From positions 1-64,000 of the forward strand of contig JAKVBH010000016.1 of NCBI GenBank assembly GCA_022447495.1: 64,000 nucleotides of DNA, given 5' to 3'. Both the position numbers and the translations under genes were made by a program. Positions 34,782 to 44,207 of the stretch are shown one piece after another. The notes beneath the pieces were generated by a model. That model saw only the letters and a program-made list of their open reading frames with translations. It had not been told where the DNA came from and searched no databases. Each line of letters opens with the position of its first letter. Within the stretch, counting starts at the first letter, position 1. Source of the DNA: Marinovum sp. (GTDB lineage Bacteria > Pseudomonadota > Alphaproteobacteria > Rhodobacterales > Rhodobacteraceae).

Positions 34782-35735
34782 TTATCGGCCACGGCGAGAG
34801 GGCCGGCTGGCATGAAACAATTTGAAGGCGGGTGGTCCTGCGACGACCTCGACCTTGCCAAAGCTGCGTTCCAAGGCTTCTTCATAGGGCAGGTGGCGGT
34901 TGGCCACCATGTAGAGATGCCCAGATGGTTTCAAAATGCTCGCGGCCTTTGCGATGAACGCTTGGCCCAATTCTGGCACGCCTTTACGCCCTTCATGGAA
35001 GGGTGGGTTCATGACCACTGCATCCATCAGCATTGGCGTTTGCCACCGGGTGACATCGGCCCAATGTGCGGTTGCGCCGGGCACGTTTTGACGGGCACAG
35101 TCAAGCGCGATGCCGTCTGCTTCGACCATATGAATATCGCGCTCGCCGTCGGCCATTTGCGCAGAAAGCCAGCCCCAACCCGCGCCAAGATCAGCAATAT
35201 GGGTGCCAAGCTTCTGCGGCAGATGCTGGGCCAGTGCGCGAGAGCCTGCGTCGACTTTGTCTGCTGAAAACACACCGGGCAGTGTCATGAGACCGTCAAC
35301 CTGCTGGGGTGCGGCCGCCCAATCCGACACGTCCGGACAGTTCTCACACCAAATCAGCTTGCCATGGGCTTTAGAGATCGGTCCCAAAAGCGCGGCGCCC
35401 TTGGCTTTGAGCGCTTTGATCATGGGCTCAATGCCATCGGTCTTTTGCCCGTCGATGATTAAATGGCCGGAACAGGCGGCAGTTGCCTCGGAAACGAGGG
35501 CACGCGCGCGGGCTTTTTCGCGGGGCACCACGAGGGCCGATGCAACCAAACCTCCGGGCGCAGTCTCAAGCGTTTTTGGAAACCGGTCATGAACGCGGGC
35601 ATCTCGGCTGATGATTTGGGCGTGGGGAAGGGCAGAGAGATCAGTCTCCACCGTTGCACCAAACACGCCAATGGGCCCATCAGGCAAAGCCAGGCCAGCG
35701 TTATGGGCAATCTGAATGCGAGTGGAAAACGGCAT
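34782..35735 (-). CDS. Methyltransferase, RsmC-like
   Basis: 317 residues: a degenerate N-terminal methyltransferase-like domain (about 1-150) and a C-terminal SAM domain with IADLGAGWGWLSAQMA (about 182), HMVEADGIALDCARQNV and the catalytic VMNPPFHEG motif (NPPF, for exocyclic amino groups). This two-domain plan is that of RsmC/RlmG, which makes m2G in 16S or 23S rRNA. RsmC is the nearest guess. It follows clpS by 12 bp in the same direction. Confidence 0.8.
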   Translation of the reverse strand: MPFSTRIQIAHNAGLALPDGPIGVFGATVETDLSALPHAQIISRDARVHDRFPKTLETAPGGLVASALVVPREKARARALVSEATAACSGHLIIDGQKTDGIEPMIKALKAKGAALLGPISKAHGKLIWCENCPDVSDWAAAPQQVDGLMTLPGVFSADKVDAGSRALAQHLPQKLGTHIADLGAGWGWLSAQMADGERDIHMVEADGIALDCARQNVPGATAHWADVTRWQTPMLMDAVVMNPPFHEGRKGVPELGQAFIAKAASILKPSGHLYMVANRHLPYEEALERSFGKVEVVAGPPAFKLFHASRPSRRGR

Positions 35736-35747
35736 AAGACCTGCCGC

Positions 35748-36089
35748 CTATTCCTTTTCCATCGTGCATTGCAAGGGGTGTTGATGGCGGCGGGCGAAGT
35801 CCATGACTTGGCCAACTTTGGTCTCGGCTATTTCATGACTAAAGACACCAACCACAGCCACGCCCTTTTTGTGCACAGTCAGCATGATCTCAAACGCTTG
35901 TGCGTGGGTCATGCCAAAGAACCGCTCCAACACATGGACGACAAACTCCATCGGCGTATAATCGTCGTTCAGCAAAAGCACCTTATACAGTGGTGGTTTC
36001 TTCGTTTCTGGCCGCGTTTTGACACCGACGTCGCTTTCGCTGTCGGGATCATTGTTTTCCGACATCATCTTAAGAGGGCGCAAAGACAT
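35748..36089 (-). CDS. clpS: ClpS adaptor
   Basis: 113 residues. ClpS binds N-degron substrates and delivers them to ClpAP. The core is typical: [20 protein letters not shown] with the NDDYTPM pocket, the helix [20 protein letters not shown] and [15 protein letters not shown]. The N-terminal tail is disordered and acidic. ATG at 36089 has AAGGATCC 8 bases upstream; internal MM at 36065-36068 is an alternative. clpA is not in the window. Shares direction and 12-bp spacing with the RsmC-like gene. Confidence 0.95.
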   Translation of the reverse strand: MSLRPLKMMSENNDPDSESDVGVKTRPETKKPPLYKVLLLNDDYTPMEFVVHVLERFFGMTHAQAFEIMLTVHKKGVAVVGVFSHEIAETKVGQVMDFARRHQHPLQCTMEKE

Positions 36090-36196
36090 CAGGTGCGGAT
36101 CCTTGAAACGTGTAAGACGAAGAACGGTCTTTGGAGTTCTCGCAGGCCTCTATATAACGCGCGAGCGGTGTGAGAAAAGAGGGATGGACGTCGCAT

Positions 36197-36898
36197 ATGG
36201 GCACAAAAATCACAACGATTGGTTTCGATGCGGATGACACGTTGTGGCACCACGAGCGGTTTTATCAACTCACCCAAGCGCAATTCGCCAAAGAATTGGC
36301 CGACTACACTGATGCGGACACGCTGGCGCATCGCTTGCTTCAAGCAGAGCGCCGCAACCTGGGCACCTATGGTTTTGGGGTCAAAGGCTTTGTGTTGTCG
36401 ATGATTGAAACAGCCATCGAGGTCACAAACGCCAAGGTCCCCGCCCGCGTGATCCAACGGCTGTTGGAGTTGGGCCATGACATGCTCAATCACCCCATTG
36501 AATTGCTTGATGGTGTTGAAGAGTGCATGGCGGCCCTCACGGAGCGCTACAATTTGGTACTGATCACCAAGGGCGATCTGCTCGATCAAGAGCGCAAGCT
36601 GGCTCAATCGGGCCTGGGTGATCGTTTCGATGAGGTCGAAATTCTGAGCCACAAAAACGCCGATGCCTATAGAAACATCTTCGCCCAACACGGTCGTGGC
36701 GCAGAGCATGGCTTGATGGTGGGCAATTCCATGGCATCCGATGTGGTTCCTATGGTGGAGGCCGGGGGCTTCGGCGTGTACATCCCTTCGGGTTTTGACT
36801 GGGAACTGGAGGCTGCAGACGCGCCCATGTCCGAACGGTTTTTCCACATCAATAGCCTCGCAGTGTTGCCAAGGGTTGTTGATCAAATCCAAGGTTAG
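36197..36898 (+). CDS. HAD-family hydrolase
   Basis: 233 residues. Motif I FDADDTLWHHE gives the nucleophile Asp11 and acid Asp13; motif II is VLITKGD, the conserved lysine lies in ILSHKNADAY and motif III in MVGNSMASDV. A helical cap lies between about 20 and 90. It is a phosphatase of the HAD superfamily (YjjG-like layout); the substrate is unknown. ATG at 36197 is preferred to the GTG at 36170, because the nine extra residues lack family character. It diverges from clpS. Confidence 0.88.
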   Translation: MGTKITTIGFDADDTLWHHERFYQLTQAQFAKELADYTDADTLAHRLLQAERRNLGTYGFGVKGFVLSMIETAIEVTNAKVPARVIQRLLELGHDMLNHPIELLDGVEECMAALTERYNLVLITKGDLLDQERKLAQSGLGDRFDEVEILSHKNADAYRNIFAQHGRGAEHGLMVGNSMASDVVPMVEAGGFGVYIPSGFDWELEAADAPMSERFFHINSLAVLPRVVDQIQG

Positions 36899-37152
36899 GG
36901 GTCGAGAAGGACGGCTGATCATGTCAGCTCATGAGACCCAAGCGCCCTTTGCCACATTTTTGCCGCAATTCTAGGTCTAGGGGCTTTTGCGGTTAAATAC
37001 GCTACATCTGGCGGAGCGCGTTAACGAAAAATACGGAAAATCAATCTCTTGCAGGGTTTTCTTGAGGTCATCTTTGTGGTATCTCTAGAGACAATAATGA
37101 TCCGACCGTAAAAGCGGCGGGCTGAGGCAGAAGCAGATTTAGGCAGACACCC

Positions 37153-38667
37153 GTGACCATGCGTAAACAGAGCATGGCGCGTCTTGGAGTTTACATCCTC
37201 GTCGCGCTTTGGATGGTGATCTTTGTGCCCCTTTCGGCCATGGCAGCGCCCTATGCAGCAATGGTGATGGACGCACGATCCGGAAAAGTGCTGCATTCCG
37301 AAAACTCCAACACGCGACTTCACCCTGCGTCGCTGACCAAGATGATGACGCTCTACATCGCGTTTGAAGCGGTGGAGCATGGTGAAATCAGCCTCGATAC
37401 GATGGTGCGCGTCTCCAAAAAAGCGGCCGCTGAACCGCCCTCTAAACTAGGCCTGCGTGCAGGACAGAAAATCAAACTGCGGTATCTCATCCGCGCGGCG
37501 GCTGTGAAATCCGCCAATGACGCGTCCACGGCGATCGCGGAGGCCATCTCGGGGTCCGAGGCGGCCTTTGCGCGTCGCATGAACCGCACGGCCAAGGCCA
37601 TGGGCATGTCGCGGACGACGTTCAAGAACGCCCATGGCCTGACGGAGAAAGGGCACCTGTCCACGGCACGTGATATGACCATCCTTGGGCGCCACGTAAT
37701 CTATGACTGGCCCGAGTATTATAACCTGTGGTCGCGCCGCACGGCCGATGCGGGGGTCCGCAAGGTCAGCCACACCAATACGCGGTTTCTCAACACCTAC
37801 AAAGGCGCTGACGGTATTAAGACAGGCTACACCCGCGCGGCGGGCTTTAACCTTGTTGCAACGGCGGAACGGGGGCGGGAACGTGTGATAACAACTGTTT
37901 TTGGTGGTCGTTCTACCGCGACACGGAATGCGCGCGTCGCGCAGCTCATGGACCTTGGGTTCAAACGCGCACCCACGCGGATGGCGCTCTCGCGTCCCAA
38001 ACGCCCGAGCTACAAAGGCAATCGTGGCATCAAGCCCGATACCCGAACCGCGGAGGTCGTCACCTCCAAGCCTACAGCGGGTAAGGGAAAACCAGCCGCA
38101 GGCAAAACGGTAAGGGTGAAACTCGCGTTAAAGAAGAGCCCGCGGCCGAAGCTGCGTCCAAACCAGAATGCGCCTGCGCTGGATCAAGAGCTTTTGCTGG
38201 CCATTAAGAACGACATCCAACAGGCGGTTCTTCAAACCGCTGCCGCTGACCAGACGGAAGCAGACACGGCAACCACAGCGGCCCATGTCGCGACGTCTGA
38301 TATCCCTGCGACCAAGCCGGTCACGCGTCCCAAGGACCTCGTTTTGGCCTCAGTGGCATCGGTCAAGCCCGTCGATCCGATCATCGCTGAGCGCGTCCAA
38401 GAGGTCATCACGCGAGTCTCGACCCAAGGCGGACGACACTGGGGTGTCAACGTTGGGCGCTACGGCTCTCATTTCGAAGCGGAAAAGGTTCTTTTGAAGA
38501 CCGCTCTTTCTGAGATGACCACATTGGACGGAGCCCTGCGTAAAGTGGTCAAAAGCCCGCGCGGCTACGATGCGAATTTTCTCGGGATGACTCGCGAAAC
38601 TGCGGAGCTTGCCTGCCAACGCCTGCAAGCGCGTAATGTAACATGTTTTATGATGGGTCCCTCCTAA
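37153..38667 (+). CDS. D-alanyl-D-alanine carboxypeptidase with C-terminal SPOR domain
   Basis: 504 residues with signal peptide (about 1-31). Peptidase S11 active site: SLTK (Ser60, Lys63), SAN (120-122) and KTG (223-225). It trims the terminal D-Ala of peptidoglycan stem peptides in the periplasm. After a basic, Pro/Lys-rich linker (about 280-340) and an Ala-rich stretch, the C-terminus (GVNVGRYGSHFEAEKVLLKT to ARNVTCFMMG) is a SPOR domain that binds denuded glycan at septa. An ATG two codons in is equally possible. A strong terminator follows at 38721. Confidence 0.92.
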   Translation: MTMRKQSMARLGVYILVALWMVIFVPLSAMAAPYAAMVMDARSGKVLHSENSNTRLHPASLTKMMTLYIAFEAVEHGEISLDTMVRVSKKAAAEPPSKLGLRAGQKIKLRYLIRAAAVKSANDASTAIAEAISGSEAAFARRMNRTAKAMGMSRTTFKNAHGLTEKGHLSTARDMTILGRHVIYDWPEYYNLWSRRTADAGVRKVSHTNTRFLNTYKGADGIKTGYTRAAGFNLVATAERGRERVITTVFGGRSTATRNARVAQLMDLGFKRAPTRMALSRPKRPSYKGNRGIKPDTRTAEVVTSKPTAGKGKPAAGKTVRVKLALKKSPRPKLRPNQNAPALDQELLLAIKNDIQQAVLQTAAADQTEADTATTAAHVATSDIPATKPVTRPKDLVLASVASVKPVDPIIAERVQEVITRVSTQGGRHWGVNVGRYGSHFEAEKVLLKTALSEMTTLDGALRKVVKSPRGYDANFLGMTRETAELACQRLQARNVTCFMMGPS

Positions 38668-38720
38668 CCCATGTCGAACCTCGGTGTTTGAATTCCTCTG
38701 GAGACACGGTGGCACGTGGA

Positions 38721-38750
38721 AAAACAGTCGCTTCGGCGGCTGTTTTTTTT
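38721..38750 (+). terminator. Intrinsic terminator after the carboxypeptidase gene
   Basis: AACAGTCGC pairs with GCGGCTGTT (one T-G wobble) around the stable tetraloop TTCG, followed by a run of T to 38750 and preceded by A-rich sequence. This is a textbook rho-independent terminator for the plus strand. It sits 39 bp before the convergent pyrD stop and may work in both directions. Confidence 0.92.
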
Positions 38751-38788
38751 GGGTCATGTGGCGATGTGGAGGACCCGGTGCTCTAGAC

Positions 38789-39847
38789 CTAGAGCCATGC
38801 CTCGCGGCCTTGACCAACAGCCTCGCTCAGCGTGGCAAAGCCATCGCGTTCGAGAAGCGCGTCCAAGCCATGTGCGATTTCATCCACAAGGCCCAGGCCG
38901 CCGAACACCAATGCGGTGTAGAGTTGCACCGCAGATGCACCCGCCTGGATTTTGGTATAAGCCTGTTCGGCTGACCCGACGCCACCCACTCCGATGAGCG
39001 GAAGCGCGCCATCGGTTTCTTTGGACAAACGTGCCAATACTCTGGTTGCGCGCTCAAAAAGCGGCTGGCCCGACAGGCCACCTTTTTCGATAGCATGGCG
39101 TGAATGAAGCCCGTCGCGCGATAGGGTTGTGTTGGTCCCGATGATCCCAGACAATTGTGCATCAACGGCGACGCCCGCAATCTCTGAGATTTCTGCATCC
39201 GCAAGATCGGGCGCGATTTTTAGAAACACGGGGATCGGTTTGGGAAGGTCCGCGCGCGCGGCCATGGCGCCGTCAAGCAAAGCGCGCAAGGCTTCTGCTC
39301 CCTGCAAGTCACGCAGTTTTTCGGTGTTCGGCGAACTCACGTTCACCGTGGCGAAATCGATCTGGCTGCCGCAATGGGCCAGGACCTTGGCAAAATCCGC
39401 TGCGCGATCTTCGCTGTCTTTGTTGGCGCCAAGGTTAAGACCAAGAACCATACCTTTGGGCCGCTTGGCCAGACGTGCGTTGATCGCCTCCATGCCGTCG
39501 TTGTTGAAGCCAAAACGATTGATCGCAGCGGCGTCTTCGGTCAGGCGAAAGAGCCGCGGGCGCGGGTTGCCAGGTTGTGGACGTGGCGTGGCGGCACCGA
39601 CCTCAACAAAGCCAAACCCCGCGCGGGCCAAGCCCTCCAGGCTCTCGGCATTTTTGTCAAACCCCGCCGCTAGACCCACCGGATTGGGCAATGAAAGCCC
39701 CGCGATTTCGGTCTTTAGCCGGGGCGAGGTCACCGGACCTCCGCGGGGCGTCAAACCCCATTGGAGCGCCTTGAGCGCCAGCCCGTGCGATGTTTCAGGA
39801 TCGATCTTGCGCAGCGCCGCAAGTCCGGCACGTTCCAATACCTTCAT
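38789..39847 (-). CDS. pyrD: Dihydroorotate dehydrogenase (quinone)
   Basis: 352 residues, class 2. It oxidises dihydroorotate to orotate at the inner membrane with quinone as acceptor. Key blocks: [68 protein letters not shown] carrying the catalytic serine, [15 protein letters not shown] and [20 protein letters not shown] for FMN phosphate. The N-terminal amphipathic helix is class 2 typical. It is cotranscribed with the DUF952 gene 10 bp upstream. Confidence 0.97.
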   Translation of the reverse strand: MKVLERAGLAALRKIDPETSHGLALKALQWGLTPRGGPVTSPRLKTEIAGLSLPNPVGLAAGFDKNAESLEGLARAGFGFVEVGAATPRPQPGNPRPRLFRLTEDAAAINRFGFNNDGMEAINARLAKRPKGMVLGLNLGANKDSEDRAADFAKVLAHCGSQIDFATVNVSSPNTEKLRDLQGAEALRALLDGAMAARADLPKPIPVFLKIAPDLADAEISEIAGVAVDAQLSGIIGTNTTLSRDGLHSRHAIEKGGLSGQPLFERATRVLARLSKETDGALPLIGVGGVGSAEQAYTKIQAGASAVQLYTALVFGGLGLVDEIAHGLDALLERDGFATLSEAVGQGREAWL

Positions 39848-39857
39848 CGTTGGACCC

Positions 39858-40196
39858 TTACGTCAGCCCGGGAGGAAACACATGGACACCCTCTAGCAGC
39901 GGCAGGGGCTGCGCCCAACTCACATCGTCGAGCATTAGCACGCGGTAGAGATGTGGAAAGTCCTGACCACCGCGGGATGGCTCCCACTTTAGGTCTTCTC
40001 TCACCCGGTCGGTTTCCACGCCGAGAAGCCAGAGGTTGTCTTCACCCGCGAAATGCTTGGCGGCGGTTTCGGCCGCCTGCGTCACGGTTGAGAAATGCAC
40101 AAAGCCATCCTGAACGTCAATTGGCGCGCCTTGGCTTTGCCCCATCCGACGGAGCTCTTGCCATTCGGAGTCACGGAAAATCTTGTAGATCATCAT
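39858..40196 (-). CDS. DUF952 protein
   Basis: 112 residues beginning MMIYKIF. It is the whole DUF952 domain: [35 protein letters not shown] and the basic [13 protein letters not shown] end. The fold is related to ADP-ribosyl/RNA-phosphate transferase-like barrels, but no activity is established. The frame extends upstream to 40286, but that part lacks family character, so I start at the double Met. It precedes pyrD by 10 bp, an arrangement seen in Rhodobacterales. Confidence 0.85.
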   Translation of the reverse strand: MMIYKIFRDSEWQELRRMGQSQGAPIDVQDGFVHFSTVTQAAETAAKHFAGEDNLWLLGVETDRVREDLKWEPSRGGQDFPHLYRVLMLDDVSWAQPLPLLEGVHVFPPGLT

Positions 40197-40242
40197 GGTC
40201 TTGCTCTTGCACCTCTGTGCCGGGAGCGTCAAGGTTCGCCAG

Positions 40243-41378
40243 ATGGACGACCTCCGGCCACTCGTGATTACCTTCTCCGCAGCCAATTTCGTGATCGGAA
40301 TGGGGGCGTTTGTGGTTGTCGGCCTGATTGAACCTGTGGCGGCCAGTTTTCCCTCACACCCGAAGGCGCCGGACAGATGATGACGGTCTATGCGCTGTCT
40401 TATGCAGTTTTGTCGCCGCTGCTTGTGGCATTCACGGGGCGATGGGGGCGCAGGCGCGTTCTTTTTTGGGGTATGACAATTTTTGCCGTCGCTGCAGCGT
40501 TGTCCGCGTTGTCACCCGGCCAGGGCACCTTGCTTCTCTCGCGAGCTTTGGCCGCTGTGGGGGCGGGGATCATGACGCCGATCGCCGCGGCTGTGATTGC
40601 GGCATTGAGCCCTGAAAACCGCCGGGGAAAAACCCTCGCGGCGGTGTTTTTCGGGCTTACCTTGGCCCAAGTTGTGGGCGTGCCCATGGGGGCCTGGCTT
40701 GGGTATGAGATAGGGTGGCGATATGCCTTTGGGGTCGTGGCCGTGCTGGCCCTGCCCTGTTTGTGGTTGATCTGGGTCCGCGTGCCGCGCGGGTTGCGCT
40801 TCCAACCAGTCAGTTTGGCGGACCTCGGCGGCGTTTTGCGTGACCGTCGCATGATGATGGCCGTTTCCTTTACGGCTGTTTTCTTGAGTGGCATCTACAT
40901 TCTCTATACCTACCTTGCGCCACTTCTGAGTCGCGAGATGGGCTTTGGCAGTACGCAAATCATGCTGATGCTCGCGATTTTTGGTATGGGCGCTGTTGTG
41001 GGTAATCTCTTTGGTGGTTGGCTCACCGACCGTTTTGGACCGGACCGCACGCTCACTGGATTGGCTTTGATGCAGTTTCTGCTGATGCCGCTCTTTGGAT
41101 TATTGCCGTTTCCGAGCATATTGGTCTTTGCTTTGGGGCTGACTTGGGCGATTTTTGGCTGGTCTTTCAACGCGGCGCAGCAGGCGCGGCTTGTGTCTCG
41201 TGATCCCGAAAGGGCACCGGTGAGCCTGGCGCTCAACGCGGCGGCGATCTATTTCGGTGCCGCCATTGGCTCTGGGATTGGCGGTGTGGTGTTGGCTCAG
41301 ATTGGATATCTTGGGCTGGGGCCCGTCGCGGGCGTTCTCACGGGGTTGTCGATCCTTACCATTCGGTTGGCGCGCTGA
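40243..41378 (+). pseudogene. MFS transporter, frameshifted in a T-run
   Basis: Helix 1 is encoded from the ATG at 40243 (AAGG upstream; FSAANFVIGMGAFVVVGLIE) and reads VAASF then leaves frame to a TGA at 40378-40380. The rest (SLTPEGAGQMMTVYALSY onward, eleven helices, with GRWGRRRVL in loop 2-3) continues in the next frame to 41378. Joining at TTTT 40347-40350 (one T missing) restores a normal 12-helix DHA1-type efflux protein. The gene is either inactivated, slippage-controlled, or mis-assembled. It ends overlapping the SRAP start. Confidence 0.8.
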
Positions 41379-42049
41379 TGTGTGGGCGGTTCGCAGTCAC
41401 CTTGCCGCGAGATGCGATGGCTGAGCTTTTTGCGGCCACGCCCGGAAATAATCTTCCAGATCCAGTGAATTTCAACGTCTGCCCCACCAATCAGATCGCT
41501 GTGGCGACGTCCGAAGAGGGGCAGAGGCGGTTGCAGCCCATGCGGTGGGGATTTCTGCCCCATTGGTACAATGCCGAAAACGGTGGTCCTTTGCTCATCA
41601 ACGCGCGCGCTGAGACGATTGCAAAGAAACCTGCCTTCAAAGCGGCGGCGCGGGCGCGGCGTTGCCTCATCCCGACAATGGGGTTTTACGAATGGACCAA
41701 GACCCCCGATGGTGCTCGCAATCCGTGGTACATCACCCGCGCTGATGGCGCACCGCTTGTTTTTGCTGCGGTTTGGCAGGACTGGGAGCGTGAGGGACGC
41801 GCGCACCGTACCTGTGCGATTGTCACCTGTGCCGCCAATGCCGCGATGTCGGCTATCCACCATCGCATGCCGGTGATTTTGACACTGGACAGTTTTGGGC
41901 TTTGGCTTGGCGAAGAAGGCCACGGTGCCGCGACCGTCATGAAGCCCACCGCAGAGGACGCTTTGGTCTGGCACCGCGTGGATCGCACGGTGAATTCCAA
42001 CTGCGCAAGTGGGCCTGAATTGATCCAACCACTGACTTCATCAGACTGA
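41378..42049 (+). CDS. SRAP-family DNA-protein crosslink protein, YedK/HMCES-like
   Basis: 223 residues. Met removal exposes the catalytic Cys2 (MCGRFAV), which forms a thiazolidine crosslink with abasic sites in ssDNA. Family residues are intact: INARAET (Asn for ribose), GFYEW with the key Glu, and HHRMPVIL with the key His. It protects AP sites during replication. TGATG overlap with the MFS gene (41376-41380) suggests translational coupling to a damaged upstream gene, so expression might be affected if the frameshift is real. Confidence 0.95.
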   Translation: MCGRFAVTLPRDAMAELFAATPGNNLPDPVNFNVCPTNQIAVATSEEGQRRLQPMRWGFLPHWYNAENGGPLLINARAETIAKKPAFKAAARARRCLIPTMGFYEWTKTPDGARNPWYITRADGAPLVFAAVWQDWEREGRAHRTCAIVTCAANAAMSAIHHRMPVILTLDSFGLWLGEEGHGAATVMKPTAEDALVWHRVDRTVNSNCASGPELIQPLTSSD

Positions 42050-42108
42050 TTTTCGATTTCTTAACTTCTTACGCGCAGACACCTTGCGAAGAAGATTTGG
42101 AGGTCAAT

Positions 42109-42450
42109 ATGCGCTATCGCACCCCTCGGCGCCCCTCGGATCGGCCGATCAAAGTGACATGGGTTAAAGGGGAGAGCCCCGCGACTGTTCGCAATTATAG
42201 CCAAACCGGGGTTTGCATCGGTACCGACAACCCGCTGCCACGGGGCACGCGCATCCTGATCACCCTGTTGCACAACGCATGGGTGGCAAAAGTGGCGTGG
42301 ACCCGGGATGGCATGATGGGAGCGCAGTTTGATCGCCCGTTGTCGCAGCAGGAGATGGGATTGATGCAACTTAAGGGTAACGTCTCTCAATACGCCTCTT
42401 GGCGGCGAAATAGCAAAACCACGGCGCGTGCGTTTCGCGAACTGCGCTAA
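42109..42450 (+). CDS. PilZ-domain protein
   Basis: 113 residues consisting of one PilZ domain. The N-terminal RxxxR-like element is RYRTPRRPSDRPIKVTW, and the downstream YSQTGVCIGT stands for the usual DxSxxG, so the aspartate is missing. c-di-GMP binding is therefore uncertain. An excellent Shine-Dalgarno GGAGGT lies 5-10 bases before the ATG at 42109, deciding against the TTG at 42097. A terminator follows at 42470. The gene is monocistronic. Confidence 0.85.
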   Translation: MRYRTPRRPSDRPIKVTWVKGESPATVRNYSQTGVCIGTDNPLPRGTRILITLLHNAWVAKVAWTRDGMMGAQFDRPLSQQEMGLMQLKGNVSQYASWRRNSKTTARAFRELR

Positions 42451-42469
42451 TAACTGTTCAGATGAGAAA

Positions 42470-42504
42470 CGTCCCCAACAACGGGATGCTTGGGGGCGCT
42501 TTTT
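42470..42504 (+). terminator. Intrinsic terminator after the PilZ gene
   Basis: CGTCCCCAA (42470-42478) pairs with TTGGGGGCG (42490-42498), 9 bp with one T-G wobble and an 11-base loop, followed by C and five T. Located 20 bp after the PilZ stop. Confidence 0.88.
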
Positions 42505-42528
42505 GAGTTTAATGAGGGTGAGTGGACC

Positions 42529-43133
42529 CTAATCGGCCAGCAGACTGGCCAAAGCATCTACCTCGCCGGGGCGAAGCTCGTGACCGCCGTCATGCACATG
42601 TGTGCTGAGCTTCACACCTTGATCGAGGTACCACTGCATCAACCGTTCGCTTTCGGCCCATGGGGTGATGGGATCATGACGCCCGGCTGTGATCAATACG
42701 TGGCTCCCGTCCAAGCCCGCAACTGGAGCGGGGCTCCATGGGATCAGAGGGTGCAACAGCCCAATCCGCTCAAAGAGGCCCGGTGCGGTCATGCTCACCG
42801 CGGCCAAGATATTGGCCCCGTTTGAATAGCGAAAGCCATAGGCTGGGCTGTTTGGGTGACTTGCTTTGTGCGCTTTGACAAACCGAAGCATTTTGGCCGT
42901 TGCGCGCGCCAAATCATCCATGTCGTAGATGCCCTCTCCCGTGCGGGCAAAAAAGCGCGCTGCGCCAAACTCAGACACGTCCCCCGGGGCGAGATGACGC
43001 CGGCGCCGGGCATAAACTATTGCGCCAATTCAAAGAATTGATGCTCATCTCCGCCTGTTCCGTGAAACGCAAAGATCAGCGGTTTGCCGGGGTCAGGGTC
43101 CGTGGACAGCCCTCGATAGAGACCAATCGACAT
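42529..43133 (-). pseudogene. Alpha/beta-hydrolase esterase (MhqD-like), broken
   Basis: Joined across frames the product reads as a phospholipase/carboxylesterase: KPLIFAFHGTGGDEHQFF, MPGAGVISPRG, DVSEFGAARFFARTGEGIYD, the nucleophile region YSNGAN, ITAGRHDPITP and the final DGGHEL. Three defects: an in-frame TAG (43017-43019) after ELAQ, a one-base loss in the G-run complementary to 42981-42985, and the nucleophile elbow GxSxG reads RYSNG. The homologous MhqD acts with MhqO dioxygenase, encoded 11 bp upstream in the same direction. A real pseudogene is likelier here than a single sequencing error. Confidence 0.75.
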
Positions 43134-43144
43134 CGTTTTGCCCC

Positions 43145-44077
43145 TTATGCGTTGATCGTGGGCAAGTTGCCTTCGATCTGGGCGCGAAGCCGCTCGTAGC
43201 GCGTCGGAAGTTTGAGCGCTTCACCCAGATGCGCGGTGTCTTCGTCACGGTCAAAGCCGGGTTCGTTTGTTGCGATTTCAAAGAGCACCCCACCTGGGGT
43301 GCGGAAATAAATCGCCCAGAAGTAATCGCGGTCGATGACCGGCGTGACTTGATAGCCCGTGTCGAGAAGCGCATCGCGCACCCGCAGTTGAGCCGCGCGG
43401 TCTTCGACGGCGAATGCAATGTGGTGCACCGAACCTGCGCCCTGACCTGCCGCACGCGCGTCTGGGATTTCTGCCAGGTCGATCGTGTCCGCGGCGTTGC
43501 CGCCTTCGACCACGTAGCGCGTGAGGTTGTCCTGGGTGTCCGCCTTTTGGTAGCCCATAAACTCCAACAATTCACCTGTTGCCGCCGCATCTTGTAAGAC
43601 GAAACGGGCGCCACGAAAGCCCAGGACACCGACGTCGTTGTCAATCCCATTGCCGGTCCAAGCGGTCCGGTCGCGGCCATCGGATTCCACAAGGGCCAAG
43701 CCATCGCCATGGGGGCCGTCAAAGCTCAAACGGGCTTCGCCAAACGCGCTGTCTTCAGCCAGTCCGGTCACGCCTTGGGCCTGCAGGTGTTCTGTCCAAA
43801 AGCCCAGACTGCCTTTGGGGACGGCAAACTCGGTCACGCCAACCTCACCTGCGCCCCGTCGCCCATTGGGCATTTGCCCAAAGGGGAAGGTGGTCATCAC
43901 AGAGCCGGGCGTTCCAACCTCGTCGCCGTAGTACAGATGGTACACTTCAGGAGCGTCAAAGTTCACCGTCTTTTTAACCCGGCGCAGGCCGAGGGCTTTG
44001 GTGAAAAAGGCGTCGTTTACGTTAGCATCCCCGGCCATCGAGGTCACATGGTGCATGCCTTTGATATCTTGGATCAT
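43145..44077 (-). CDS. Ring-cleaving dioxygenase, MhqO-like VOC protein
   Basis: 310 residues from ATG 44077 (GGGGAGACAG upstream). Two vicinal-oxygen-chelate halves; iron ligands are seen as His in IKGMHHVTSM, His in GSVHHIAFAVED and Glu in GVLFEIATNEPGF. Together with the layout GLRRVKKTVNFDAP, YYGDEVGTPGSVMTTFPF it matches hydroquinone/quinone-linked dioxygenases of the MhqO type, which detoxify quinones. Its partner esterase gene just downstream is broken. A LysR gene is transcribed divergently 131 bp away and probably controls it. Confidence 0.88.
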   Translation of the reverse strand: MIQDIKGMHHVTSMAGDANVNDAFFTKALGLRRVKKTVNFDAPEVYHLYYGDEVGTPGSVMTTFPFGQMPNGRRGAGEVGVTEFAVPKGSLGFWTEHLQAQGVTGLAEDSAFGEARLSFDGPHGDGLALVESDGRDRTAWTGNGIDNDVGVLGFRGARFVLQDAAATGELLEFMGYQKADTQDNLTRYVVEGGNAADTIDLAEIPDARAAGQGAGSVHHIAFAVEDRAAQLRVRDALLDTGYQVTPVIDRDYFWAIYFRTPGGVLFEIATNEPGFDRDEDTAHLGEALKLPTRYERLRAQIEGNLPTINA

Positions 44078-44178
44078 GGTCTGTCTCCCCGAGCAAAGTT
44101 CGTCTGAATGGATCGTGCGAGTGACCTGAAGATAGTTTTTGAGTTTATGTTCGTGAATTGATGTTATACGGCATTTAC

Positions 44179-44197
44179 TATTACAAAATTCGTAATA
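44179..44197. promoter_or_regulatory. Palindromic LysR-box candidate
   Basis: TATTAC-AAAATTC-GTAATA: two perfect 6-base arms around a 7-base spacer, containing the T-N11-A pattern of LysR sites. It lies in the 130-bp gap between the MhqO-like gene (minus) and the LysR gene (plus), 11 bp before the LysR start. It therefore fits autorepression plus activation of the dioxygenase. Confidence 0.65.
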
Positions 44198-44207
44198 ATT
44201 GACATTC

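Noticed and set aside
36089-36922. Minus-strand frame opposite the HAD hydrolase
   Set aside because: The HAD motifs are on the plus strand; this is its shadow.
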